From NCBI GenBank assembly GCA_031761405.1, contig JASEVX010000013.1, positions 51,399,956 through 51,463,955 of the forward strand: 64,000 bases of DNA, given 5' to 3'. The stretch comes from Serripes groenlandicus. Its lineage: Eukaryota > Mollusca > Bivalvia > Cardiida > Cardiidae. Position numbers and translations under genes: made by a program. Shown here piece by piece: positions 1-12,367 of the stretch. The notes beneath the pieces are model-generated. The model did not search any database. It was not told the DNA's origin and saw only the letters and a list, made by a program, of their open reading frames with translations. Position 1 is the stretch's first letter. The number at the start of each line of letters is the position of its first letter.

Positions 1-2
1 AA

Positions 3-1109
3 AAAATAGAGTATGTTTTAAACGATATAATAGAGAGTGATATCAAGTTTTTATATTCAATTATTTGTGACAATGTTGGTGAACTTCTGAAATCTAAATT
101 GAGAGGTGATGAACTGGTATGTAGTCTGGCTAATACGAGTACCTCGTTTCCTCCAAGATATTCACTATGTTATAATATTACACACCTCATCTATACATTC
201 AGGAACAGTTTAATGGAACGCATAGACATGTGTACAAATACAGGTTATATGAATGGGGTGCTGCAACTTCTGCTATATCTACAACATACGAATCATGTCA
301 CAGAACATACTACGAGAGATGTAAGAATGGCACTTGACTCTTTAATTCCACTTATACAATTACAATGCACACAGTGTATGTATGTCCAGTACTTGTCACA
401 AGGAAACTTGTCCGACATGCGGTCTATGACAATTACAAATATAATCCCAGAAATTATTGACTGTGACCTTATGTCAAAGTTATCTTTAGCATCTTTATAT
501 ATTCAATGTGAACAGTATCACGAGGAGTGTGAGCGCATTCTAGTGTTATGTGAACAAGAAATAATACCATTTGTGGTATCTGTGTGTTGCTGCACCGAAG
601 GGATAACTTATCATAATATCGCTCTTACTAAAAAACTAAGTTCTACTGACATGTCAAGCAAGGAATTCAGACATTGCATCACTGGCTGTATTGTATTTCA
701 TCCATCTCAAGCTAGTCTTGTCCATGTAGCTCTTCAATATGAGATGTTTCGTATTGTGTTCACACAACCTGGATCTGAAATTGAAATGGAACAGGACTAC
801 TGGTTAAACTGGGTAACGGTAGATTCAGAAATATATCTGTATTTTCTACAATATTTACTCTACTCTCATAACAAAAAACAGGCAAAAAAAGGAACTGCCA
901 CGCAGAAAATAATACACGTTCACCTAACTGACCCCAATCTTGGCCACAAAGAGACAGCATTGAACCTGTTGGGCTGGATATTTGTACAGGAATATGAATT
1001 ACAAGACGCATGGAGATTCTTTTGTTTATCATGGAAAGAAAGGCCATTTAAAAATGCAGCTAAATGGCATATGTTAATTTTACTGAGTAAAATAATAAAT
1101 AAAACATAG
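3..1109 (+). CDS. Mab-21/cGAS-like receptor copy 1, C-terminal part (5' cut by window edge)
   Basis: The frame is open from the window edge to a TAG at 1107-1109 and aligns with copy 3 from about residue 348, so the nucleotidyltransferase core lies outside the window. What is visible is the end of the Mab-21 helical lobe (around IEYVLNDIIES) and the roughly 350-residue C-terminal extension. That extension has two TPR-like helical pairs, around KLSLASLYIQCEQYHEEC and HKETALNLLGWIFVQEYEL, and ends in AAKWHMLILLSKIINKT. No stop or frameshift interrupts it, so this copy may be functional. An AATAAA at 1094-1099 overlaps the last codons and could be the polyadenylation signal. In the family, Mab-21 nucleotidyltransferases include cGAS and cGLRs, which make cyclic nucleotides that activate STING. 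Function here is inferred, since no catalytic residue is visible. The closest relatives in view are copies 2 and 3. Confidence 0.85.
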   Translation, partial: KIEYVLNDIIESDIKFLYSIICDNVGELLKSKLRGDELVCSLANTSTSFPPRYSLCYNITHLIYTFRNSLMERIDMCTNTGYMNGVLQLLLYLQHTNHVTEHTTRDVRMALDSLIPLIQLQCTQCMYVQYLSQGNLSDMRSMTITNIIPEIIDCDLMSKLSLASLYIQCEQYHEECERILVLCEQEIIPFVVSVCCCTEGITYHNIALTKKLSSTDMSSKEFRHCITGCIVFHPSQASLVHVALQYEMFRIVFTQPGSEIEMEQDYWLNWVTVDSEIYLYFLQYLLYSHNKKQAKKGTATQKIIHVHLTDPNLGHKETALNLLGWIFVQEYELQDAWRFFCLSWKERPFKNAAKWHMLILLSKIINKT

Positions 1110-1849
1110 GGTTAGCATGATGGAGACAAACGTGATGTCATAGTTTTTTTACTATTTGTGTAAAGCCCGATGAGCATTGAAGTTGAGGGTTACAGAGATA
1201 TATATGAGCCGCGTCCCGGGATTTTAGATCTTAATGCATCTGTGTACAGTCAAGACTAATGCGTGGAATCCACATCGGCAGAGAAGTTAGCTTCGAGTAT
1301 TTAAGATCTTAACGTATCTGTGTACAGCCAGATCTCGGGCGAGGAATCCACCTTGGCCGGGCTGTTAGCATCGATACATTGGAACCGGGCGTCTAGAGTT
1401 GCAGTACATTACCTAGCCTAGTACTGGTTTGTTTACCAGGAATCATACATAAGTGAACTGTCGACGTAACTAAAATCATTTTATAAAACGGCTGTATAAC
1501 CTAATACATCTAAAGTATTAGCAGCGTCTGGCGATTCGAGGTCTTAGTACATCTTTGTACAGTAAAGACTAAGTGTATACGTACATGCTCACCAGAGTAT
1601 CTAGTTTCCGAGTATACATTACGTAGACTAAATGCATCATCTGACAAAACATTAGAAGTGTAGCCTCAATAGTTGAACGTCAATGTTACTGTACATGATG
1701 CCAGACCGGAGAGGTAAAACGACCCCAAATATTACGTATTACGCCCCTCATATGTATTACTATGATCCTTAACTTTGATGATTATTGAATGACTAACATT
1801 AAATAGGCTAGGAAATGTTCAATGTTCAAGATCTATACTTCATGACTAC

Positions 1850-1925
1850 TGCGAGCAGGAATCGAACCAAGGGCGTCCAGTTTTATATACGGTATGGTTA
1901 AGACTCCGTCACAGCTTTTTCAGAG
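1850..1925 (-). repeat. tRNA-like box B module (SINE relic)
   Basis: On the minus strand a GGTTCGATTCC box B follows a poorly preserved tRNA-like 5' half. Stems do not pair well, so this is not a tRNA gene. The same module lies at 19700-19775 and 47340-47415, at the same place behind each receptor copy. Confidence 0.5.
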
Positions 1926-2374
1926 TAAAATATTTTGGGATTTATGCTGGACGTCCCGTTTTTCTGTGAAATGGATACCATTGAAAAGATATCCGATATA
2001 TTTCGGTATTTCCTTTTATCGTATAATATTTATGCTATTACTGTTTGATCAAATGCAATTCATGAATACTATTGCTACGTATACAAATGCATACATGAAT
2101 AAACTCCATAGCTGACGTGCCCTGTTTTTGGCAAATGTATATTGTTGTTATTGATGATTGAGTTATATAAGAGAAACATCCTGTTTAGAGAGGAAACAGT
2201 CATTCATAGAAAAGAGAAGACATAATGTATGCATGTGTTCGAGTTTAATCAATACATGTTCGTAAAGTACTTTACAACACATTTATACAAAGAATATCCC
2301 TCGGAATTCAGGAACTTGCATAATGAATTGGTTTGCGATTGTAGGCATGGTATAACACGCTGCTTTCATCCATT

Positions 2375-3008
2375 ATTTAGTTATATCGCGGCGTATCTTG
2401 GGTAAGATGTCAGTACCACTGATCCATATATCAAGACACGAACGATTTAGTTATATCATGGCGTATCTTGGGTAAGATGCCAGTACAACTGATCCATTTA
2501 TCCTAACACCAACTATTTAGTTATATCATGGCGTATCCTTGGTAAGTTGCCAGTACCACTGATCCATTTATCCTGACACCAACGATTTAGTTATATCACG
2601 GCGTATCCTTGGTAAGTTGCCAGTACCACTGATCCATTTATCCTGACACCAACGATTTAGTTATATCATGGCGTATCCTGGGTAAGTTGCCAGTACCACT
2701 GATCCGTTTATCCTGACACCAACGATTTAGTTATATCATGGCGTATCCTGGGTAAGTTGTCAGTACCACTGATCCGTTTATCCTGACACCAACGATTTAG
2801 TTATATCATAGCGTATCCTTGGTAATTTGCCAGTACCACTGATCCATTTATCCTGACACCAACGATTTAGTTATATCACGGCGTATCCTTGGTAAGTTGC
2901 CAGTACCACTGATCCATTTATCCTGACACCAACGATTTAGTTATATCATGGCGTATCCTGGGTAAGTTGCCAGTACCACTGATCCATTTATCCAGACACC
3001 AACGATTG
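2375..3008. repeat. 70-bp minisatellite, 9 units
   Basis: Nine units start with TTTAGTTATAT at about 2377, 2446, 2516, 2587, 2657, 2727, 2797, 2867 and 2937. The period is 70 bp with few substitutions. The paralogous site behind copy 2 has one unit and that behind copy 3 has seven, so the array expanded after duplication. Confidence 0.95.
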
Positions 3009-3057
3009 TCTAAGCGCCATGAAGAGAAAGCTATTTTTACAATGTTTAAAGTAATTT

Positions 3058-3132
3058 GTATGACCCGGTCGGGGATCGAACTCGCGTCCTCCAGTAGTCG
3101 AGGCGAAAGCTCTACCACTGAGGTGGTCCCGT
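3058..3132 (-). repeat. tRNA-derived SINE head, degenerate
   Basis: Read on the minus strand, this has a box A-like TCAGTGGTAGAGC and a box B GAGTTCGATCCC at tRNA spacing. It resembles the 5' half of a glycine-type tRNA, but the arms are imperfect. Counterparts behind copy 2 (20392-20470) and copy 3 (48478-48555) have drifted further, which argues against a working tRNA. Confidence 0.6.
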
Positions 3133-3744
3133 GTATAGTAGATATGAGCCTCGTCTATCAATTTGCGGTCTTGTTGACTGACCTTAATGGGATCATATAG
3201 AGGTAGATTGGATGTATAGGGATACTCTTCTAGATTGTTGTTAACATTGTGCTTGTAGAAGGAGAGTAAAGGATCTGGCACTGACTCGTCTGAACATACA
3301 ATGACATATGCATTTATGACCTAATACCGCTTGACGCGACTCGTTTCTAAGCCGTGTCAGGTAAAACGGGTGATATGCTGTATCCCATATTGGTACTGAT
3401 CATAGTAAATTATTAGAGGGAAGGAAATCTAGCTTTTCCATAAATGTTTATATTTATGTCTTAAAGGGGACAAGAAATGTCATTTTTCTGCTTTACGTTG
3501 TTAACCTCGTATATACTCGGTAATTTCCGTCCGAATTCGTCCGATAACGGTAATGTAACAATAACAGTTTCCAATAAGCCCATTATGGGTAATCTACCTT
3601 AAACACATGATCGCATGTGTTTTCACTGTTCGTTGATGCAGCAAATCGGCCTAGCCTGGTCTTACTATTTGATAACGCCATAACGATTAATACATCCGAT
3701 ATCATACAAAATGTTGATCTGCAAATTGTTTTTATATCATACCA

Positions 3745-3893
3745 GACAGTGTTGCAGTAGTACAGCGTCACCCTCTCGTGCGAAAGATCCTGGGCTCGAA
3801 CCCCACGATGACGTGTTCTGTCTTTGGGAATTACCAAGGCAAACGGCCCAGGTACTAGTAAGGTATCTACTAGCACAAATCAAGCGTAATTAA
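3745..3893 (+). repeat. tRNA-derived SINE
   Basis: A box A-like CAGTAGTACAGCG and a box B GGCTCGAACCCC lie at tRNA spacing, followed by an unrelated body. The short ORFs here on both strands follow the repeat and are not genes. No target duplication was found. Confidence 0.55.
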
Positions 3894-5300
3894 TAATCAG
3901 TGAACAATGAACGATTTTAAACTTAAGACGAATCACAGTGTCTTTTGAATTAACTAAAATTCGATAAAATAAATATTGAATTTGTCAAGCATCGGAAGGA
4001 ATGAACCACCTTGGTTTGATAGACCTCGTCATTTCCAAGTTAAATATCACTACTCCATAGCGTTTCTCTAGAAGTTATACATGTAACATTTTTGGAATGA
4101 CACGGTTTCGAACAGAAAAGATCCTGCTATGACTTCGCTCCGGCGCAAGCAAACATGTAGTCGAGTATTCGTTTTCTGTGCCGATACATATAAACTGATG
4201 ATCTAAGTTTTAAACACGAGTGATTTAACCTCACATGGACCTATCAAGGACCACACATGTGTTCAATGAACACTGGAAAAGAAGTTTTCTACGCGAGAAC
4301 GTAGTGTGTTCGTGAAAGTTGAAAAGGGAGCAAATCGGACGGGCTTGACGGGTTAAATAGGCAGACAATTTTGTCCAGGGTGAATTCGGTTGTAACTGGT
4401 TGACTGAAAGTGAATATCGTTGGAAAATATTAACCTTTTATTCGTGTTCTCGGAATGTTTTCAAAAATCTTCTCTGTAGAAGCCTATTTACGTATATATC
4501 AGCTATAAGGTTAAACATTTAACATCTCAAATACTAGGTTATTTAGATAATTAAAACCTTCTTCATAACGAGTTATTTTTCCGCGGCTAGGCTTGTTAAT
4601 GTGTGTTTGATCTTCTCAAATTACTGATTCACTAACAACCATTTACCACATATATAACATTTGTAACAGAATGACTTTGAAAACCATTTTGCACAACAAT
4701 GTGAAAAACAAATGTACAAATAACAGTATACTTACAAAATAGAGTGGAACACATGGAGGGAATCGGGAACATAAATATGCTGAAAAGACGTCTTCTTGCG
4801 GAAAAGGGTCAAATAATTAAGGTCTTCATGTAGAAAATGTTTTAACTGGATCCCTAACCCATATGCATATGCATTTTAAAACAATTTAAAGAAAACGGGA
4901 AACTTCACCATAATGGGGAAACACTTCGTTTGTCACTATATGAAGCATTTCCAACATACCGACGACTTTTGAAAACATTGTGACAAAAGGAGAAATTGCT
5001 CAAAACGAGCAATTTCTCCGTTAGCCACAATTTTGTGATTTTTTCAGTAAATTTAACTTCATTTGTAGAGATTTGATGTTATTTTCTCTAGATGTTTTCA
5101 AAGTCGTCTGCTGCAGATTTAGTGTATGTGGGAAAGGGTTAAGCACACGTTAACTTCTTTGCAGTTGATCAAGTTTAAAACCATGGTTTTAAGGTCAAGA
5201 TAACTTAAAGAAACATTTTCACATTTTTCTTTTCCCACAATATTTTCAACATTTTGAGCATTAGCACTGCGTTCAATGGAATTTTAAGGTAACAAGTGCC
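3894..5300. other. No gene recognised; unique-looking AT-rich DNA
   Basis: No ORF of note. The only structured elements are a perfect 13-bp hairpin at 4989-5019 and a copy of the dispersed GTCTGCTGCA module near 5100-5146. Much of the rest has no visible paralogue in the window. Confidence 0.5.
4989..5019. other. Perfect 13-bp stem hairpin
   Basis: GGAGAAATTGCTC is followed by a five-base loop and the exact complement GAGCAATTTCTCC. The same left arm without a matching right arm occurs at about 22829 and, slightly changed, at 53348. Here the arm may have been copied into inverted form. Confidence 0.8.
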
Positions 5301-7060
5301 AGCCAATCCACTATTTATAGATTAAATATAAATATAGCCTTGCAAATACACCCTTTTTCAAATACAATAAATGTGCAGCAGACGATTTTTAATATCATCG
5401 CGGCAGAACTATGCAAAATCACTACAAATGAAAGTATGAATATTGCAATCAGTTTAAAATTCTGTGGCAAAGGGAGAAACAGCCCAAATTCGTCTGATCA
5501 AATTGAATGCTGTTATTACTCTAAAAAGTTGACCTGATAATGACCTTTGTACACTGACCTTGTGAGAAGCAATTAATAGCAGACACATGCATACATTATT
5601 CCCGTCACTGCGCTCGAAATAAGATAGAAAAAGAATGGCAACACTGTGTTTATGATGTGTAGTAAAAAGAAATGTATGCAGTGTTCTGGTGGCATTGATG
5701 CCTAGCATGTATATGTATGATTAGTGAGGAACCAGTTTATCTAAGAATCGACCATTTTAAGTAAAGGGTAACATCCGTAATACACAATATTATATACGTC
5801 AGTCTATGTGCAAATATAAACATTATTGAATCTACAACGGTAGACTGATGTCTATATCCTTCCAACATGACAACTACATCTGTTTGTGTGTTGATATGAC
5901 ATAAGTGGGTGATGGGTATTGGCCCAGTTTATGTAGCGATTTGATAACAACCACATATAGTTCTAGACAGCGAAAACTATGTTAGCAAGAGGAATATGCC
6001 AGTATTAACAGTACGTGGAATTAAAACGGTTTGGCAATAGAAAGGTGAGTTCATTCGTGGTAGAAAAGATGAAAAAAGAAAAAAAAAATATAGAGAAGGA
6101 ACTGCATTTCGTAACTGTGTATGTCTTCTAGAAACATGTATCTACTTAATATCTTGTTTTTTTAAATTTATTGTAATTGACAATCATAGCTAAGGATTTA
6201 TAATGTTGTCGTGTCTTTTATAAGGTATTGACAACTTACATTTAATACACATACACTATGTGAACTTGACGCATATTCAAGTATTTAAAGAGTTCACTTG
6301 TCGCTGAGTATTGGTTCATTGAGTGCCTCATTTAACTGATGATATACACATTTTTCGTTCGTAGCTATGGGACACGTAGGTTACTGCTCTACACCCGGTG
6401 TGCGTAAAAATTAACACTTTTACTTCTTAATAATCAAAGCCGTTGCACAAATCGGTTTAAACCCCATCGCCTTTCTCTTCCATAGAAACGTATGGTCATG
6501 TTGGACAAAGTCAAACACATTTTTACGGTTGTAGACGAAACACACTGTTAAGGTTTCAATCGGTTTGGGTATCTGTAATAATACCCATTTACCTGTGAAT
6601 CTTTAACTCTTAAAAACAAATCTATTGACATCGACCATTTTGTATTCAAAATAATTGTATAGCATTATATCTATGGTAAAGCTTTATATGCATACATGAT
6701 AATGTGACGCATTCCTTCATAATCACGGCTCATGTGAACAGATCATTGTTTGTAAAATGTCTTGTCTCACAGATCCGTAATTGGCAATACGAATTCCGGT
6801 AAACTTTGTAAATGTATTAATAGTTCGTGTCTAAGGTGTTTGACATAGTCGTTTTAACCGAGTGAATAATACGACTAAACGGCCTTCGTAACCACGGCTT
6901 ATGTGGGAAATATATTTATTCTAAAAGGTACTAACTCACACATACAGTGTGTACTATTTAGGGCGTTACAGGTACCCCAACAACATGAAATTGGCGACCA
7001 GTGGAGATCCAGATCACCCTGAGCATCTGCGCTGATCGTATATATTTACTCAACAACATT
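5300..7060. repeat. Paralogous non-coding block, partner of 31340-33040
   Basis: From about 5640 the sequence aligns for over 1.3 kb with 31340-33040 (for example GAATCGACCATTTTAAGTAA in both). A smaller piece near 5540-5625 recurs at 28110-28195. No gene is seen; the short ORFs are interrupted in the paralogue. Confidence 0.75.
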
Positions 7061-8290
7061 GACATGAGTTTGATCTTGTGAAATAATATTACCTTACCAT
7101 ATTCACCCGTACTACCTTACACTATTGACCTGTACACGAACTTTGTAACAATAACGACCTGTACCTGAACTTAAGAGATAATAAATACCCAACAATATTG
7201 AACTGATCCTTACCTCCGTGCAATATCATAACGGAACTCTATTGACCTGATTCTGATCGTGTAAAAAAGTACTACCTCACAATATTGACCTGATCCTGTA
7301 GTTTGTAAACAAGGCTAGCTTAACAATAACGACCTGTACCTGACCGTAATACATTATTATACTCAACATTATTGACCTGACACTGACCTTTGTGAATGTT
7401 ATACATCAAACTATATTGACCTGATTATGATATTGTAAAATAGTACTACCTTACACTATTGACCTGTACACGAACTTTGTAACAATAAAGACCTGTACCT
7501 GACAATAAGAGATCATAAATAAACAACAATATAGACCTGATTCTGATCTTAATAGATTATTAATACTAAGATTCTGATCTTATTACAGTACTGATACTCA
7601 ACACTATTGATTGTACTTTACCTTAATAGAGTATTAATACTCAACAGTAATGGCTTGTATCTGACCTTAATAGAGTATTAATACTCAGCAGTAATGGCTT
7701 GTACCTGACCTTAATAGAGTATTAATACTCAACAGTAATGGCTTGTACCTGACCTTAATAGAGTATTAATACTCAACAGTAATGGCTTGTACCTGACCTT
7801 AATAGAGTATCAATACTCAACAGTAATGGCTTGTACCTGACCTTAATAGAGTATTAATACTCAACAGTAATGGCTTGTAGATGACCTTAATAGAGTATCA
7901 ATACCCAACAGTAATAGCTTGTGCCTGACTTTAATAGAGTATTAATACTCAAAAGTAATGGCTTTTACCTGACCTTAATAGAGTATTAATACTCAACAGT
8001 AATGGCTTTTACCTGGCCTTAATAGGGTATTAATACTCACCAGTAATGGCTTGTACCTGACCTTAATAGAATATCAATACTCAACAGTAATGGCTTGTAC
8101 TCGACATTAATAGAGTGTTAATACTCAACAGTAATGGCTTGTACCCGACCTTAATAGAGTGTTAATACTCAACAGTAATGGCTTGTACCTGACCTTAATA
8201 GAGTTTTAATACTCAACACAATTGATATGTACTTGACCTTAAAAAGAGTATTAATACTCAACAGTATTAAAATGTATCTGACCTAAAAGA
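7060..8290. repeat. 44-bp palindrome-bearing minisatellite with diverged left edge
   Basis: From about 7610 to 8220 units recur every 44 bp (for example 7681 and 7725). Each contains GAGTATTAATACTC, a perfect 14-bp palindrome, then a GTAATGGCTTGTACCTGACC segment. The stretch 7060-7560 holds looser, older relatives built on TATTGACCTG. The paralogous array is 33040-34400. Confidence 0.9.
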
Positions 8291-10540
8291 GTGTTTAATT
8301 ATTAAATGGATTTGTAAACATCTGAAATGAAAAAGAGAAACTGATCAAAATGACCATTTCTCATTTTGCCAAAATATTTTCAAAACGTCGTCTGCTTCAA
8401 AGGCGCATGAAAACATCTATAAAGCATCTGTATTTGGGAAAAGGTTTGCTACAGGTGTGACATCTAACTAAACACATGTATTTTAAGTCATTTAAAATAA
8501 TATCTTCCTGAAAATTGTTTACTTCCTCTTAAACCGAAAGTTGATATAGGAAAAACCAGAAACCTGAAAACACTGAAAATTCGTGCCTGTCACTTTATAA
8601 AGCCAAATATGTGTACAAGAACACAGGTAGATTAATTTAGTTAATTTCAAGACCAACTATGGTAACCCTTTGACTGCTGAAACTGATTTTGTTAAACCTG
8701 AGCCAACAGTATAGAGTCAGACCAACCGTCTGACCAGTCTCTCTACCCTTGGCTCAACTCAACAATTTCATCTTGATATTCCTAGAATTGGTAATGGTCT
8801 CTTCCAAACGCAAAGGTGGGCAATTTCATTTGAGAAAGTCAACATTGAAAGGGTTAAACTTTGTTTACATCTTGTCTAGTTAGATATACGCCTTATCGAG
8901 TTTACACTTTTTATAGACAGACACGTCAAAATAATTGTGAGTCAAAACGGACTTACAGATAACGGTTTCATTCCTCTGTTTTTAAATCTTTCTTAGGCAT
9001 CAAACTTCATGTTGGTAGATACACTTTAATTAACCGCCAACACATGCATACATCATGCAATGCACTGCACTCGACAATACAATTAAGATAGACATGGTAC
9101 CATTCTAAGTGTTTATGGGTTGGTGTAAATGGTGAGAACTGGGTTATACAAACAATCTCGACGGTTCCTTATCGACCTACTTTTCTAGTGCAATGGTTCG
9201 AATGATGTATTTATGAGTCTTCCGTTAATTCATCTTCACACAAATACAAATACTCGTCTCAGTGAATTAGACGATTATTTTAAGTACACACAGGATAGTG
9301 TTTAATGCAGTAATTAAATATATATTTTAGAGCAGTTATCAATTTACTCAGGACTCCTCATATTTACCTCGGGACAGTAAAATCGATACGGTCATTGAAA
9401 ACGTTAGACGAGATATGTAAATTTTGTAAAATTGCCGATATTTTGAGTACTCACCTCATAGTGTTAAATTCAGTAATAAGATATGTATTTATGAGCAATG
9501 ATCAATGACCCAGGACTCCTCAGGAAATTCAATATTTGATTGGTGAATTTTGTAACACAAAAAAAGGCTTAATTTAGTAATAACATAACTATTTTGGAGC
9601 AATGATCAATTGACACATGACTCCCTATTTAACCAAGCTAATAATGTACGTTTACGTAAAGCAAATGAATAGTTTATAATGACTATAAATCATAAAAGAA
9701 AAGCTACAAGACGGGCGATGGTTTTATACGTTTTCATAGCATCAGAATGCGACACTGTATTGAATCTACAACAGTAGATGGATGTTAAAAAATATCCAAT
9801 GTTTTATAATACACGTAGGTACGTAATTTCGAGTTCAGTGATTCTAATTGTGTTGCGGATGCTAACAGTCAAAATATAAAATCGCATTTAGAGTACAGAA
9901 ATCTGGACTAGTGAAACCCGTGCCACCAGTATAGAGTCTGACTAGAGTCGGGCTCAACTCAACAATTTCATCTTGATATTCCTAGAACTAGCAATGGACT
10001 CTTCCAAACGCAAATGTGGACAATACCATTTTAGGAAGTCAGCATTGAAAGGGTTACGCTTTGTTTACATGTTGTTTAGTAACATTTCCGCTAAATCGAT
10101 TTTAGCTCCTTTATAAACAGACACGTCAAAATAATTCTGAGTTGCTAATACTCACAGATTACGGTCGTATTGCATGTTCTTAAATCCGTATGTGGCCTCA
10201 AAACTTGATGGTGTTTGATTAGAATTAATTAACCACCAACACATACATACATCATTCAATTCACTGGACTCGAAAATAGATATATGTGATACCATTGTAC
10301 GAGTTTGTGGATTGGTGTAATCGGTGAGACTGGGTTTACAACGGTTCCTTGTCGACCTACATTTCTAGTACAGTGGTTTGAATGATGTATTTATGAGTCC
10401 TCAGTTAATTCATCTTTACAGTAATACAAATACTCGTCTGAGTGAATTGGACGATTCTTTTGAGTACCAACAGAATAGTGTTTAATGCAGTAATTAAATA
10501 TATATTTTAGAGCAGTTATCAATTTATTCTGGACTTTATG
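8290..10540. repeat. Repeated non-coding block (two internal copies)
   Basis: Two related segments, about 8520-9300 and 9900-10540, share the CAACAATTTCATCTTGATAT and GACACGTCAAAATAATT stretches. Further copies are 23570-25720 (split by a MITE), 34600-35500 and 53800-54960. No ORF is conserved among the copies, so it reads as a dispersed or segmental repeat. Confidence 0.7.
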
Positions 10541-11251
10541 AGCAAAGATCAGTGTTCCAACTCACATTTTTTTCCAAGGGTAAACTTACCCCTTGAGTTG
10601 AAAATCTGGAGGTAAGATTTATTTTCAGGGGGTATGAAATTATGAAGGCAAATTTATCATGATAAAATAGGATAAACAGCAAGCACATGTTTGAGACTAT
10701 ATTAAGATCAAATTCTCTGCACTGTAACAAATTTCAATTAATACAGTTTTGACACTTATTTTTCTACTATTCGTACACACAAATTAGAAGACATAGATTT
10801 ATCTAATGTCCAAGTGAAAGCTGTCCGATTAAATTTGTTATTAAAGATCGCAGCAGAAATTGTATCGATAAAAAAAAGGTCACTCGAAATCCGGGGAACT
10901 TTATAGTACATAATGCCCGACTGATGGTTGCAACACTCAGTGTCACTGTTCTATTTTTTTCTTAAATGTTATGTATGCTAATCCAGCCGTAAACAATATG
11001 AAGCGTACATGATAATTCAAATCAGTTAAATCATATGTTTTAGGAGGTTTACATCTTAGAAATTAAGTCAATTTCAATTGAGAAATATACGGAGGACACC
11101 GGATGTTGTGAACTCCTTTTAGCGTTCGTGGTTCCTATCGCTCAGGTGATTCGCCACCAAGATGCCTCATTTTCAAAATAAAAACAAAATGGAAAATGAA
11201 ATAAAAATACTCTTAAACATCAAATAACTTATTTTAATACTTTTTATATGC
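10540..11251. repeat. Paralogous block, partners at 25690 and 55010
   Basis: This stretch aligns with 25690-26410 and 55010-57198 and leads into an H2 element in each case. The copies here and at 25690 supply the empty site for the H1 insertion at 55437. No gene is seen. Confidence 0.75.
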
Positions 11252-12367
11252 TTTTTAGCTCGTCTGATTTTTAGGGGTGAAAAGACGAGCTATTATCGTC
11301 ACTTGATCGTCGTCGTCGTCGTCAGCAGCGGCGTTGGTTAAGTTTTGCGTTTAGGTCACTTACATGAAAAACTATCAAACCTAATACTTTGAAACTTAGA
11401 AATAGTTGTTTATTTAATACCCTTCTTCACATTGTATGCTAAAGATGCTGAGTGTGGCCTGTCTTTTGGGGTAAAAAGCATAAATTTTGATGTATTTTGG
11501 TTGATTTTGATAATTGGTGGTGTTGGTTAAGCTTTGCGTTTAGGTCACTTACATGGAAACTACCAAACTTTATTACTTTGAAACTTGCAAAACTTGTTCA
11601 TCTAATACTCTTGAGGGTTAAGTTTTGCGTTTAGGTCACTTACATGGAAACTATCAAACTTATTACTTTTAAACTTGGAATACTTATTCATCTCATACCC
11701 TTCTTTACATTGTATGATATAAATGCTGATCGGGCGTGTTTTTTTTATATATTTTGGTTGATTTTGAGAATTTGACATAGTTTCTTCATTTTTTGTTACA
11801 TTGGTTTCAAACTCTTCCCAAACAATAAAAACGTAATGTACTTCAACATATTATGAATAACTTTAATCGGATTGTGTTTTGGTGGTCAAGGTCACTGTTA
11901 CTAAAATAGGAAAACAGTAATATATTCAATATCTTTAGTTACAGTTGACTTAATGTAACCATATTTTGTTTGTAGTAAGTATTTATTTAAGATCATTAAT
12001 GGTATTGTGTTTTGGGGCTACTGGGGTCAAGGACACTGTTACATTAAAAATAGTAATATACTAAACATCTATAGTTACATTTTACATTTAGTACCCTGAT
12101 TTGTTATGATTTGCTTTTCCATCAGCTGATGATCTTGACTGATTGTGACAGCCATCCGACGTGAAGATCTTTCTTATCATGTATATGGACTTGGATTTAT
12201 TTCCACGCAGTAAATCTTGTTTCAATACTTGAAAAATAGCAGTTGTGTACGGTCATTATAATATGTAAATATTCATTCCGAATTTGAAGATGTTTTATAT
12301 GAAATAAATAAACCATACAAGGATAATATCAGACGAACGTCAGGCACCCGCAGGCGGTGCTCTTGTT
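11252..12367 (+). mobile_element. H2 hairpin-ended element (HINE/DINE-like), copy A
   Basis: The 5' end is TTTTT then AGCTCGTCT, paired by AGACGAGCT at 11283-11291. The 3' end carries ATCAGACGA, which is the complement of 5' TCGTCTGAT. A GCACC/GGTGC hairpin and CTCTTGTT follow. Inside are about 2.5 units of a roughly 180-bp tandem repeat (GGTTAAGCTTTGCGTTTAGG). There is no coding capacity. The layout matches the Helentron-associated DINE-1 type; assignment is inference. Confidence 0.7.

Larger units (their letters stand above)
1110..3300. repeat. 3' flank of copy 1, shared with copies 2 and 3
   Basis: No gene is seen. The block starts right after the stop codon (ACATAGGGTTAGCA...) and recurs after copy 2 (18743-20600) and copy 3 (46529-48900) in the same order: about two units of a 77-bp repeat near 1220-1340, a tRNA-like box B, a 70-bp minisatellite and a second tRNA-like module. 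The gene and this flank were therefore duplicated together. Confidence 0.85.

Noticed and set aside
3058..3132. tRNA gene on the minus strand
   Set aside because: Arms are imperfect and the paralogues at 20392 and 48478 have decayed further.
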